A stretch of 32,971 nt of DNA from Desulfobacteraceae bacterium (GTDB lineage Bacteria; Desulfobacterota; Desulfobacteria; Desulfobacterales; ETH-SRB1), in contig JAPVVG010000266.1 of NCBI GenBank assembly GCA_028571455.1, forward strand, positions 1-32,971. The letters run 5' to 3'. Within the stretch, counting starts at the first letter, position 1. Each line of letters begins with the position of its first letter. Below, one piece after another: positions 15,324 through 23,187 of this stretch. The notes beneath the pieces were generated by a model, which was given only the letters and a program-made list of their open reading frames with translations, ran no database searches and was not told where the DNA came from. The position numbers and the translations under genes are program-made.

Positions 15324-16217
15324 ATGAAAACCTATCTTGACTGTTTTCCCTGTTTCTTAAATCAAGCGCTCCGGGCGGCGAGGATAGCAACCGATGATGA
15401 AAAGAAGGTTAAAGAGGTATTAGATGAAGTCGGAATGATGCTAAAAAACATCCCGCTTGAAAGCAGTCCCCCGGAAACCGGCAGGCTGATCTATCGCAAG
15501 GTAAGCGAGATTACTGGAAATTGGGACCCCTACAGAGAAATAAAAGATAAAAGCACAAAAAAGGCCCTGTCATTATATCCTTCTTTGAAAAGCCATGTTG
15601 AAAAATCTAACAACAGCCTCCTTACAGCGATTAGAATTGCGATTGCCGGCAATGTAATAGACTTTGGTGCAGGCAGGGCTTTTGATATTGAAAAAGACAC
15701 AGCCGAAACGCTTAAAAAAGACTTTGTTATATGCGATTATAGTAAATTCAAAGATTGTTTAGATAAAGCCGATGAAATTTTGTATATTGGGGATAATGCT
15801 GGGGAATGTGTCTTTGACAAAGTTTTAATAGAGGAGATGAAAAAACCAACCATATATGTCGTCAGGAATACACCTGTTATAAATGACGCGACATATGAGG
15901 ACGCAGTAAAGGCAGGCATCGATAAAGTTGCAACCATATTATCCTCTGGCACGGATGCTCCTGGAACTATACTCAAAACATGCAGCCTAAAATTTAAGAA
16001 TGTTTATAAAAGTTCAAAATTCATAATAAGTAAGGGCCAGGGAAATTATGAAGCGCTTTCCAATGAAAAACATACCATATTTTTTCTCTTAAAAGTAAAA
16101 TGTCAGGTCATTGCAAATGATATTGGCGCTGGGGAAGGTGATATTATATTGAAAGGAAAAGATATAGATACAACAGTAAAAGCAGCAGAGGAGGTGCCGG
16201 GTTCTCTCAAGGAATAG
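15324..16217 (+). CDS. DUF89/ARMT1-type metal-dependent phosphatase
   Basis: A 297-residue protein of the DUF89 family (COG1578), metal-dependent phosphatases proposed to hydrolyse damaged or excess sugar phosphates and related metabolites. The N-terminus MKTYLDCFPCFLNQALRAAR with Cys7/Cys10 is characteristic of the prokaryotic branch. The metal-binding core IGDNAGECVFDKVL lies near residue 158, followed by VVRNTPVINDATYEDAVKAG and later the motif DAPGTIL. The start ATG 15324 has AGAGGA 6 nt upstream and gives the family N-terminus. The gene converges with the MBL-fold gene, overlapping by 11 bp. The physiological substrate is unknown. Confidence 0.88.
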   Translation: MKTYLDCFPCFLNQALRAARIATDDEKKVKEVLDEVGMMLKNIPLESSPPETGRLIYRKVSEITGNWDPYREIKDKSTKKALSLYPSLKSHVEKSNNSLLTAIRIAIAGNVIDFGAGRAFDIEKDTAETLKKDFVICDYSKFKDCLDKADEILYIGDNAGECVFDKVLIEEMKKPTIYVVRNTPVINDATYEDAVKAGIDKVATILSSGTDAPGTILKTCSLKFKNVYKSSKFIISKGQGNYEALSNEKHTIFFLLKVKCQVIANDIGAGEGDIILKGKDIDTTVKAAEEVPGSLKE

Positions 16218-16920
16218 ACTTTACCCTCCCTATGGAAAGATCGTGTAAAGGAATCAGTATGTCAGCCATCTCCTTTATCTTTTGGGCGGAATCATAAGCC
16301 TCCATCACATTAATATGTACACCAGAAGCAATAGCCGGTCCTTGTGCCGGAAAATTTTTATCATTGCAGCAAAAGCCGGTGATAATAGCCTTTCCTTTTG
16401 AAGTATTTATCGAAACAGACTGCCCCCCGACAGTATGGCCGGGCGTAAAAATTACATCGATTCCGTCGAATATATTTGCGTCTCCTTCCACCTCGATCAC
16501 ATTTACATCATCAAGCACATCCGAATAATACCTGTGATCAATCGGATGAGGGTTTTTAAAAAATTCAAGTTCAGCTTTCTGAACATACACATCTGCATTT
16601 ATGCATTTATAATCATTTTCACAGTGATCATTATGAAGATGGGTATGAATGATCACATCAATTTCTTCCGGCTTTAGATTTACAGTTGCAAGCGCCTCTT
16701 CAAATTCAAATATTTCAAATCCACACTTTTCCCTTGCTCCATCAGGCACGACAAACTGTTCAAGCCCTGTATCAACCAGAATATTTTTGCTTCCCCCTTT
16801 TATGCAAAAAACATAAATAGGAAGAAGAATCCTTTTCCCATAATCGTGAAGATAGGTCATGACCCCCTGGTCTGTTTCATTAATGCCAACGGTCAGGGGA
16901 TGAATTGTATATTCATGCAT
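16207..16920 (-). CDS. MBL-fold metallo-hydrolase (AHL-lactonase-like)
   Basis: A 237-residue metallo-beta-lactamase-fold protein. The dinuclear zinc motif HTHLHNDH lies near residue 100, followed by the downstream ligand segments FTPGHTVGGQS and LIPLHDLS. The HLHNDH signature and overall layout resemble the N-acyl homoserine lactonase (AiiA-like) subgroup, but many such proteins have other substrates, so quorum quenching is only one possibility. No signal peptide is present, so it is cytoplasmic. ATG 16920 is chosen for its GAGG at 5 nt; an in-frame ATG at 16947 lies inside the adjacent mobile element. The MITE-like copy 2 starts 14 bp upstream of the chosen start. Confidence 0.88.
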   Translation of the reverse strand: MHEYTIHPLTVGINETDQGVMTYLHDYGKRILLPIYVFCIKGGSKNILVDTGLEQFVVPDGAREKCGFEIFEFEEALATVNLKPEEIDVIIHTHLHNDHCENDYKCINADVYVQKAELEFFKNPHPIDHRYYSDVLDDVNVIEVEGDANIFDGIDVIFTPGHTVGGQSVSINTSKGKAIITGFCCNDKNFPAQGPAIASGVHINVMEAYDSAQKIKEMADILIPLHDLSIGRVKSIP

Positions 16921-16934
16921 AGCAGCCTCATTCT

Positions 16935-17076
16935 GAGACCTTTGCAAAACGCCCCCTTTTGCCCAATTACTGCGTCAGGCTCAAATTTTAGGCCTCGAAA
17001 TACTCAATGTATTCCTACGTTTAAAATTTTCGCCTTCCTTGAACTTGAACAAAATTGGGCATTTTTCAAAGGTCTC
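16935..17076. mobile_element. 142-bp MITE-like element, copy 2
   Basis: Same element and same orientation as at 15003, with better-preserved termini: GAGACCTTTGCAAAA at 16935 and TTTTTCAAAGGTCTC ending at 17076. It again lies directly upstream of a minus-strand gene. The 169 bp between it and the BrnT remnant hold AT-rich sequence without a recognised gene. Confidence 0.87.
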
Positions 17077-17245
17077 ATTCTAAAGAAAAGCTCAAGTTTT
17101 GGATTTCATGGGACTTGCGCAACCTGTATGTGCATTTGCAAAGAGTTTGGTAAAATTCAGGTAATATGTTAAACAGTTGTTACTTTTTTATCAAGAGAAA
17201 ATATCGCATCCTTTTTAAAAAGCTTGACTTGTATATTATTGTCAT

Positions 17246-17410
17246 ATGCAATATAAATTAATGGAAAAGAAATTTGAACATTTTACAGGATTCCAGTGGG
17301 GCTAAGGAAATATCGATAAAAATCTCATTAAGCATGATGTCGAAAACTGGGAATGTGAACAGGTATTTTTTAACAGGTCTCTTCTTGTTCTCGATGATCC
17401 AAAGCAGTGA
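17246..17410 (+). pseudogene. BrnT-like toxin gene, decayed
   Basis: Translation from ATG 17246 reads EHFTGFQWG, a TAA stop (17303-17305), then GNIDKNLIKHDVENWECEQV and FFNRSLLVLDDPKQ before a TGA stop (17408-17410). This is the beginning and middle of BrnT, the RNase toxin of BrnTA modules (family pattern FxWDxxKxxxNxxKHxV and VFFNRPLLVLDD). Two stops disrupt it, the C-terminal half is missing, and no BrnA antitoxin follows, so it is dead. A TTGACT lies at 17224-17229 upstream. It is the relic of a toxin-antitoxin module. Confidence 0.75.
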
Positions 17411-17484
17411 AAGAACATTGCGGTTATACCTTTCAACTATAAAATTCTAATAATCTGATAACCACATTAACAAGAGGCATTACA

Positions 17485-17796
17485 ATGAACATACTATTTA
17501 TTATTTCTACAGACGATGCTGAAACAGCATATAATGCTATGAGGTTAGCCAATGTGGCAGTCAAAAAAGATGATGATGTAAGTGTGTTCATGCTTGGAAA
17601 AGGAGTTCTTTTTGAACAAATCAGCAATGAAGAGTTTAATGTAATGGAACAGATTGACCAATTTGAAGGTGATTTTTACGTCTGAGGGGTGTGTATGAAA
17701 TCCCACGGTCTGGAGGGATCAAGCTCATGTCCTATTGGTTGGATGGATGATCTTTATGAATTATCTATGGAGGCGGATAAAGTGTTTACCTTTTGA
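17485..17796 (+). CDS. DsrE-like selenoprotein candidate (in-frame TGA at 17683-17685)
   Basis: Read straight, this ORF ends after 66 residues in DQFEGDFYV. If the TGA is read as selenocysteine, the frame continues as U-GVCMKSHGLEGSSSCPIGW and then MDDLYELSMEADKVFTF, ending at TGA 17794-17796, for 103 residues. Both halves match the small DsrE/DsrF-like sulfur-relay family: start NILFIISTDDAETAYNAMRL, middle LGKGVLFEQISNEEFNVMEQ, and C-terminal LCP..DLYE..DKVxTF pattern. The TGA falls exactly at the first Cys of the family's CGxC, giving Sec67-Gly-Val-Cys70. DsrE-like selenoproteins have been reported in deltaproteobacteria. The function would be redox or persulfide transfer in the cytoplasm. 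The alternative is a nonsense-mutated pseudogene, but the intact downstream frame and the hairpin argue against it. Confidence 0.8.
17700..17719 (+). promoter_or_regulatory. SECIS-like hairpin downstream of the recoded TGA
   Basis: The stem ATCCC (17700-17704) pairs with GGGAT (17715-17719). An inner C-G pair (17706/17713) closes the loop GGTCTG (17707-17712). The GGTC loop is the feature bound by SelB in the E. coli fdhF SECIS, and here it starts 21 nt after the TGA, near the 18 nt seen in fdhF. Outer bases ATGA and TCAT may extend the stem. Judged by eye; no folding energy was computed. Confidence 0.65.
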
Positions 17797-17821
17797 TATC
17801 ATTTTCAACAAGGAGAATATT

Positions 17822-18763
17822 GTGGAGGAGCTGAAAAAAAGCATTGTCATACCGATTGATGGTTCAAAAAATTCGTTGAGATCATTGGATTATCTTAATC
17901 TTATGTTTGGCCCGGACCATAAAATGCATGTCCATCTTCTGTATGTCATGCCCTCTTTGCCGCCGCTGTTAACAGACAATAAAACAATGGACAGGAAGAT
18001 CAGGTCAGCGCTGGCGTCAGTTAAAAGAAAGAATAAAGAAATAGCCGAGCGGGTTTTAGCAGAAGCCAGGAAAATTCTTAGTGATAAAGGTTTTAATGAA
18101 GAGAATATCAAACCGCATTACCAGCAATGTGAAAGTACTATTGCCAGAGATATTTATTATTGGGCAAAAAATAAAAGGGCGGATACTATTCTGATGTCCA
18201 GGCGTGGGCAAACCGATTTTAAACCGTTTATCATGGGTGAAATTTCCACCAGACTTGTGGAGTACTGCAGGGATTGCCCTTTGTGGATAGTGGGGGGCGG
18301 TGTTCGTTCAAAAAAGGCGCTCATTGCCGTGGATAGTTCCGAAAATGCCCTGAGAGCTGTTGACCATGCCGGTTTTATGCTTTCCGAAACCGATTGCAAG
18401 GCAACCATTTTTTATACCATGAGACATTTGAGACGCTTTGTTCCTCTGGAGGCCCTTGAAGAAGCTCCTGATCTCGAAGAGTTCTGGAAGAACAAGGCAG
18501 GTCAACAGATTGCTCCATATATGAAAAAGGCTAAAGAAATACTTCTCGATGCAGGGCTTTCCGAGGATCAGATCGCCACAAAGGTAATAGACGGCAGCCG
18601 GTCTGCTGCTGACGATATTCTCAAAGAAGCGCGTAAAAACGGTTTTGGAACAATTGTATTGGGACGCAGGGGTGTTTCGAAAATAAAGGAGCTTTTCATG
18701 GGCAGTGTAACCAGAAAGATTTTGAACAGCTTTAGCGGGTTGACTCTCTGGATCGTTCAATAA
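17822..18763 (+). CDS. Tandem universal stress protein (two UspA domains)
   Basis: A 313-residue protein with two UspA domains, about 4-155 and 160-313. Each has the N-terminal strand (IVIPIDGSKNS; ALIAVDSSENA) and the C-terminal nucleotide-binding signature (MSRRGQTDFKPFIMGEISTR; LGRRGVSKIKELFMGSVTRK), the G-x2-G-x9-G-S/T pattern of ATP-binding USPs. The start is GTG 17822 with AAGGAG at 6 nt; the open frame upstream belongs to the DsrE-like region in another frame. The stop lies 1 bp before the ATG of the antiporter gene, so the two are coupled. USPs often regulate transporters allosterically, which fits this pairing (inference). Confidence 0.92.
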   Translation: MEELKKSIVIPIDGSKNSLRSLDYLNLMFGPDHKMHVHLLYVMPSLPPLLTDNKTMDRKIRSALASVKRKNKEIAERVLAEARKILSDKGFNEENIKPHYQQCESTIARDIYYWAKNKRADTILMSRRGQTDFKPFIMGEISTRLVEYCRDCPLWIVGGGVRSKKALIAVDSSENALRAVDHAGFMLSETDCKATIFYTMRHLRRFVPLEALEEAPDLEEFWKNKAGQQIAPYMKKAKEILLDAGLSEDQIATKVIDGSRSAADDILKEARKNGFGTIVLGRRGVSKIKELFMGSVTRKILNSFSGLTLWIVQ

Positions 18764-18764
18764 T

Positions 18765-19988
18765 ATGGAAACAATCCATCCTCTTGTTTACATAGGCCTG
18801 CTTCTTGTCTTGAGCTATGCAGGCGGAAAAGTAGCAAACTACTTTAAAGCCCCTCGTGTGACAGGATATCTTGTAATTGGGGTGCTGCTTAGCCCTTCGC
18901 TTCTGGGGCTGTTCCATGAGAGTCTGGTTAAAGAAGAACTAACTCTAATTACAGATATAGCTTTGTCTATAATTGCTTTTTTAATCGGTGGATCTCTTAG
19001 TCTGATAAAGTTGAAAAAGCTTGGAAAGCATATTCTCTGGATAACGCCATCGGAAGCTATTTGTGCTTTTCTTGCAACCACAGGAATTCTCATCCTGTTT
19101 TTCCCTTTTGTTGATGCTTATACAGGGGCTTTTTGTTCATTCTGGAACCTGTATTTTCCTATGGCGCTTGTAATAGGGGCGCTATGTTCCGCCACAGCGC
19201 CGGCAGCGACGTTGGCCATTATTCATGAATACAAATCAAAAGGGCCTCTAACATCCATAATCCTGGGTGTGGTGGCTCTGGATGATGCTTTGGCCATTAT
19301 ATTTTTCGCTCTTGCCGGCACAATAGCTCATATTTTTATTGGTCATGAATCCATTAACTGGCAAAACTTGCTGTTTTTACTCGTTTATTCCATATTTATT
19401 TCCCTTTTTTTAGGTGGCGCTACCGGGTTGTTCCTTCGATACCTGATACGATTTATCTCTCGGGAAAGCGCAATGCTTACAGTGATGTCAGGATCCATTT
19501 TTCTGGTAGCAGGTCTATCTATCAGCCTTAAAACATCTCCTTTGCTTGCCAATATGATGCTTGGGTTTGTGGTGGTCAATTTTGTAAAGCACCATGAAGA
19601 TCTTTTTACAGTTGTGGAAAAAATCGAAGAACCCATATTTGGAATGTTTTTTACTCTTGCAGGGGCGCATTTTGACTTTAGCGTAATTCAAATGGCCGGC
19701 TGGTTGGCCATAGTTATTACCATTGGTCGTTTTGCCGGAAAGTTGCTTGGGAGCCGTCTTGGTTCTCAAATTTCACATGCCCCCAGGGAGGTCAAAAAGT
19801 ATCTTGGGTTTGCCCTGATGCCTTCAGCAGGAGTAGCTGTTGGCCTTGTTTTGGAAGCTGGTGCAATATTTGGCCCTTCATCACTATTGGAAATAATGGT
19901 AAACGCTGTATTGGGATCGGTAATAATCAATGAACTGATGACGCCGTTTTTTGTCCGATTTTCACTTAGAAGGGCAGGGGAGGCGTAA
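18765..19988 (+). CDS. CPA2-family cation:proton antiporter
   Basis: An integral membrane protein of 407 residues with about 12 hydrophobic segments, of the Na+/H+ exchanger (CPA2, KefB/NapA-like) fold. Recognisable parts are YFKAPRVTGYLVIGVLLSPS at about 25-45, the unwound-helix region SATAPAATLAIIHEYKSKGP with VVALDDALAIIFFALAG (the conserved Asp pair of ion-binding helix 5), and the C-terminal helices GVAVGLVLEAG. It lacks the cytoplasmic TrkA-N (RCK) domain of Kef proteins. Translation is probably coupled to the USP gene. It probably exchanges Na+ or K+ for H+; specificity cannot be read. The stop codon is followed directly by a word repeat. Confidence 0.9.
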   Translation: METIHPLVYIGLLLVLSYAGGKVANYFKAPRVTGYLVIGVLLSPSLLGLFHESLVKEELTLITDIALSIIAFLIGGSLSLIKLKKLGKHILWITPSEAICAFLATTGILILFFPFVDAYTGAFCSFWNLYFPMALVIGALCSATAPAATLAIIHEYKSKGPLTSIILGVVALDDALAIIFFALAGTIAHIFIGHESINWQNLLFLLVYSIFISLFLGGATGLFLRYLIRFISRESAMLTVMSGSIFLVAGLSISLKTSPLLANMMLGFVVVNFVKHHEDLFTVVEKIEEPIFGMFFTLAGAHFDFSVIQMAGWLAIVITIGRFAGKLLGSRLGSQISHAPREVKKYLGFALMPSAGVAVGLVLEAGAIFGPSSLLEIMVNAVLGSVIINELMTPFFVRFSLRRAGEA

Positions 19989-20225
19989 GCGATCAGAGAG
20001 CAGAGGGCGGAGATCAGAGGTCGGAGGTCAGAGGTCGGAGATCAGAGGTCGGAGCTTGCCCGCCGTCAGTTTGGCGGGGTCGGAAGTCGGAAGTCGGATG
20101 TTGAGAGGGTGAGAAGGTAAAAAGAGAAAAAGATGAACGTCCAACATCGAATCCGCCAAAGCTCACTGGCGGAAACGTCCAACGTCGAATGAAAAACAAA
20201 AGAATTAGAGATCGGAGGTTGGAGG
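19989..20225. repeat. Class D and class C word repeats between antiporter and CBS genes
   Basis: Starts right after the antiporter stop with GATCAGAGGTCGGAGGTCAG-type words (class D), then GGAAGTCGGAAGTCGGATG, then class C words (ACGTCCAACATCGAA, 20134 onwards). A nested hairpin ATCCGCCAAAGCTCACTGGCGG lies in the middle (about 20151-20172). The stretch ends with GATCGGAGGTTGGAGG, whose GGAGG is the ribosome-binding site of the CBS gene. No gene is present. Confidence 0.8.
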
Positions 20226-20232
20226 ACACGAC

Positions 20233-20688
20233 ATGAAGCATGTTGAAAAAGTTACAGAAAATACAAAGGTAGCCGAACTGGTCGCTCTTCTAAAAAAGAG
20301 AAAGATTCCGATTATTCATGAAAATGCCAGTATTAAAGAGGTGATTGACGTCGTGATCAGTTTTGAGCACAGGCGTCTTCTTTATGTGATTGATGGTGAA
20401 AAAAAACTTGCCGGCCTCATCTCTTTGGGGATTCTTGCACGACATGTATTTTCTCCAAGCCATGAGCCCCAAATCCACGCAAGGTTTTTAATCAATATGA
20501 TTACCGCTGAAACAGCAAAGGACATAATGAAAAGAAAAACAGTGGTGGCGACTGAAAATGAACAGGTGGGGATGGTATTGAAGAGAATGATCAGGACCAA
20601 TGTGCATGAGATGCCTGTTGTAGATGATGAAAAAAGGGTGGTTGCCGATATTACGCTCATCGATCTATTGCGATTTTTAGTCAAGTAA
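20233..20688 (+). CDS. CBS-domain pair protein
   Basis: A 151-residue stand-alone CBS (Bateman) module. CBS1 lies at about 10-70 (AELVALLKKRKIPIIHENAS, later RRLLYVIDGEKKLAGLISLG) and CBS2 at about 92-150 (TAKDIMKRKTVVATENEQVG, later HEMPVVDDEKRVVADITLID). Such pairs bind adenine nucleotides and regulate transporters or enzymes. Being next to the antiporter and Ktr genes suggests regulation of ion transport by cell energy state (inference). The Shine-Dalgarno GGAGG (20221-20225) is supplied by a class D repeat word, 7 nt before the ATG. The strand is the same as the antiporter, and the 244-bp gap is all repeat. Confidence 0.9.
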   Translation: MKHVEKVTENTKVAELVALLKKRKIPIIHENASIKEVIDVVISFEHRRLLYVIDGEKKLAGLISLGILARHVFSPSHEPQIHARFLINMITAETAKDIMKRKTVVATENEQVGMVLKRMIRTNVHEMPVVDDEKRVVADITLIDLLRFLVK

Positions 20689-20689
20689 A

Positions 20690-20800
20690 GTTAAGAGATT
20701 GAGGAATTAAGAGATTGAGGAATTAAGGGATTGAGGGATTAAAAACAATAGAATACCTTTAATTCCTAAATTCCCTAATTCCCTAATTCCTAAATTTTAA
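20690..20800. repeat. Class E word-palindrome after the CBS gene
   Basis: Left arm: GATTGAGGAATTAAGAGATT words; right arm: TTCCTAAATTCCCTAATTCC words, the approximate reverse complement, with a short AT-rich loop near 20743-20755. The same vocabulary fills the gap after atpD (25016-25195). It lies between the convergent CBS and ktrA genes and could act as a bidirectional stem, but it is not a classical terminator. It is followed by CCTGACACCTGACACC (20819-20834), a short direct repeat. Confidence 0.8.
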
Positions 20801-20860
20801 AGTAGTAATTGCTTTAACCTGACACCTGACACCTTATAAATTCAATTACTTACGAATTCA

Positions 20861-21511
20861 TCAAAAGTTTAGTCTGTCAATATCAGAAGTTTTGCCGATT
20901 ATAATCATGGCGCTATTCTGACAAAACTCGAAATCAGCTCCCGGGATCAGATGAAATTCGTTCGATAGAATATCTTTTACAGCAATAACTACCACCTTAT
21001 ATTTATTTCGTATCTTAAGATCGCCAAGTGTTTTGCCGATAAACTTATCAGGCGCCGCAAGTTCAACGATTTCGTACTCAGGGGAGAGGGGAATGTGTTC
21101 GATCAGATTGGGGGAATGTAGTTTTTGGGCGAGCCGTTTGGCTCCTTCTCTTTCAGAGTAAATGATATCTGTTGCCCCAATGGCGGTCAATATTTTGCCA
21201 AAAGCATCATTTTTTGCTTTGATAATGATCCGTTTAACCCCAATATTTATCAGGTTAAGAGTAGTCAGAGCATTAGCCTCAAGATTATCGCCCATATTAA
21301 GTATGACTGCATCCACATCTTTATTCACAAATTCCGACAAAACCTTTTTATCAGTGGTATCGGCGATAATAGATTCAGTCACCAGGTCTTTTGTTGCGTT
21401 CACCCTTTTTTCGTTCCGGTCAATGATTAGCACCTGATGCCCGAGGTTTTCCAACTCTATGGCTGTATTTTGCCCGAAAGTTCCCAGACCTATAACAACG
21501 AAATATTTCAT
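20861..21511 (-). CDS. ktrA: KtrA/TrkA-type potassium uptake regulatory subunit
   Basis: A 216-residue cytoplasmic gating ring protein. Residues 1-125 are the RCK_N Rossmann fold with VVIGLGTFGQNTAIELENLG and the acidic end of the second strand (LIIDRN) that binds NAD or ATP/ADP ribose. Residues 140-216 are the TrkA_C domain (IVELAAPDKFIGKTLGDLKI). The single RCK copy and about 216 residues are typical of KtrA, not of two-copy TrkA. AAGGAGA precedes the ATG at about 9 nt. It lies downstream of the ktrB-like gene on the same strand, with a 308-bp repeat-filled gap. It binds nucleotide and opens the KtrB channel. Confidence 0.92.
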   Translation of the reverse strand: MKYFVVIGLGTFGQNTAIELENLGHQVLIIDRNEKRVNATKDLVTESIIADTTDKKVLSEFVNKDVDAVILNMGDNLEANALTTLNLINIGVKRIIIKAKNDAFGKILTAIGATDIIYSEREGAKRLAQKLHSPNLIEHIPLSPEYEIVELAAPDKFIGKTLGDLKIRNKYKVVVIAVKDILSNEFHLIPGADFEFCQNSAMIIIGKTSDIDRLNF

Positions 21512-21577
21512 AATTAATGTTCTCCTTTAACTCAATGTCATTAACTTAATGGCCGTTCTTTAAAGTAGTCCCCTTAA

Positions 21578-21810
21578 AAGATGAACATCCAACATCGAAC
21601 ATTGAACGTCGAACATCGAATAATGATGTCGCTCCGCTCTTTAAAATTATTTTAAAATAGAACAAAAAAATCAATACCGAACCTTGAATGACTATTTCTG
21701 TTTCTTTTCAGATGTTCATCTTTTTCCATTCAGCATTCGATGTTCGACATTCATCTCTTTTCCCATTCAACGTTCGATGTTGGACGTTCGATGTTCGATG
21801 TTCATTTTTT
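21578..21810. repeat. Class C word-palindrome between ktrB and ktrA
   Basis: Left arm AACATCCAACATCGAACATT and AACGTCGAACATCGAATAAT (21585-21622); right arm ATTCAACGTTCGATGTTGGA and CGTTCGATGTTCGATGTTCA (21767-21803). Between them GATGTCGCTCCGCTC plus an AT-rich stretch recurs in opposite orientation at 26085-26130. The rest of the 308-bp gap (21512-21819) is AT-rich and I see no gene. The repeat separates two genes normally cotranscribed. Confidence 0.8.
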
Positions 21811-21819
21811 TTCAGTCCT

Positions 21820-23187
21820 TTAACTTACGACTATATCCGCTTCCGGATAAGTAAATGAAGCCGGTTTTAGGCGCCCCACAAGAGAATATGCTATGGCAAG
21901 GGGCCCTGCACGTCCGATAAACATCGAAAGAATGGTCACCACTTTTCCTGCAAAGCTCAGCTCCGGGGTTATCCCTGTTGAAAGTCCAACTGTTCCCAGA
22001 GCGGAGACTACCTGGAAAAGAATATCCAGAGGAGCTGATTTTTCTATATACATGAGTATTCCGGTGGCTGTAAAAACCCACAGCATTGCCATGATGATTA
22101 TGGCAAAAACTTTTCGCATGGTTTCCTGTGGAATCCGGTTTTTAAAAATGGAAACATCATTTCTACCGGAAAGGTAGGAACGTAGAAATGCCAGAAGCAA
22201 GACAAAGCTGACAGTTTTAATCCCGCCACCGGTGCCGCCTGGTGAAGCCCCTACAAACATGAGAAAGAGGATAATCCAGAGACTGGATGTATGCATATTT
22301 CCGATTTCGATTGTATTGAAGCCGGTGGTTGTTGAGGCGGAGACGGCCTGGAAAATGGAGGTCATGAAAGGTCGAAGAAGAATTGTTGAATCCTGAGTTC
22401 CGGCTTCCGCAATCCATATAACTCCTGCTCCGCCTAATATTAGAAGAACCGTGCTGGAGAGAACTATTTTTGTGTGTGTCGATAATCTTATGGCTTGTTT
22501 CATAAACCGTTTTTCAGGCAGGAGAACAAAAAATTCGTACAGGCAAAAAAAACCAATTCCACCGCCTAAGGCGAGAAGGCTGATTATGAGGTTGATAGAA
22601 AAAAATTCATTATAAGCTTTCATGCTATCGGGAAAAAGGGAGAATCCAGCAGTACAAAAGGCAGACACTGAGTGAAAAGCGGCCAGGTAGAAAGCTTTTC
22701 CGCACGGGAAAAATCGCATCCAGGAAAGTCCAAGGAAAATGGTTCCGGCCAGCTCGAATAAAAGGGTGAAAAGAAGGATAATTTTTGCAAAGCGGATCAT
22801 GTCAACAGATGTTGGCCGGGTTATTGATTGTCTCAGCAAAGTTTGACCGCTGATAGACAGCCTGCCGCCTATGCCTAAAACTACAAAGGTTATTATTATC
22901 ATATATCCCAGACCGCCGATTTGAAAAAGCGCAAGGATAATAATTTGCCCGAAGCGGGAATAGAATGATCCTGTGTCCACAACTACCAATCCTGTTGTAG
23001 TGACAGCGGAACTGGCTGTAAACAGGGCATCCAGAAATGATTGACCATATCCGCTGGAACAGGCAGCCGGCAAGGTTAGAAGAAAAGCGCCGATAAAAAT
23101 CAGAAAAAGAAATCCAGCTACAATTAGCTGCATGGATGTAGGTTTTTTAAATAGTCCTGCCATCTTGAACCGCAACAGCGAGCGCAT
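21820..23187 (-). CDS. ktrB: KtrB/TrkH-type potassium transporter
   Basis: Membrane-embedded K+ uptake subunit of 455 residues with four M1-P-M2 repeats. The four pore loops are visible: TTTGLVVVDTGSFYSR, SAFCTAGFSLFPD, SASTTTGFNTIEIG and SALGTVGLSTGITP, each with the filter glycine. MFVGASPGGTGGGIKT is the conserved membrane loop of this family. It pairs with ktrA downstream. K+ uptake through Ktr is often driven or stimulated by Na+. The start is uncertain: the first eight residues (MRSLLRFK) are encoded by a dispersed repeat shared with the end of atpC, and Met9 (23163) gives the more usual N-terminus. Neither start has a good Shine-Dalgarno. Confidence 0.92.
   Translation of the reverse strand: MRSLLRFKMAGLFKKPTSMQLIVAGFLFLIFIGAFLLTLPAACSSGYGQSFLDALFTASSAVTTTGLVVVDTGSFYSRFGQIIILALFQIGGLGYMIIITFVVLGIGGRLSISGQTLLRQSITRPTSVDMIRFAKIILLFTLLFELAGTIFLGLSWMRFFPCGKAFYLAAFHSVSAFCTAGFSLFPDSMKAYNEFFSINLIISLLALGGGIGFFCLYEFFVLLPEKRFMKQAIRLSTHTKIVLSSTVLLILGGAGVIWIAEAGTQDSTILLRPFMTSIFQAVSASTTTGFNTIEIGNMHTSSLWIILFLMFVGASPGGTGGGIKTVSFVLLLAFLRSYLSGRNDVSIFKNRIPQETMRKVFAIIIMAMLWVFTATGILMYIEKSAPLDILFQVVSALGTVGLSTGITPELSFAGKVVTILSMFIGRAGPLAIAYSLVGRLKPASFTYPEADIVVS

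Noticed and set aside
20690-20800. CRISPR array or simple tandem repeat at the word-rich gaps
   Set aside because: Words vary in length and spacing, are followed by their own complements, and have no regular spacers; no cas genes are in view.
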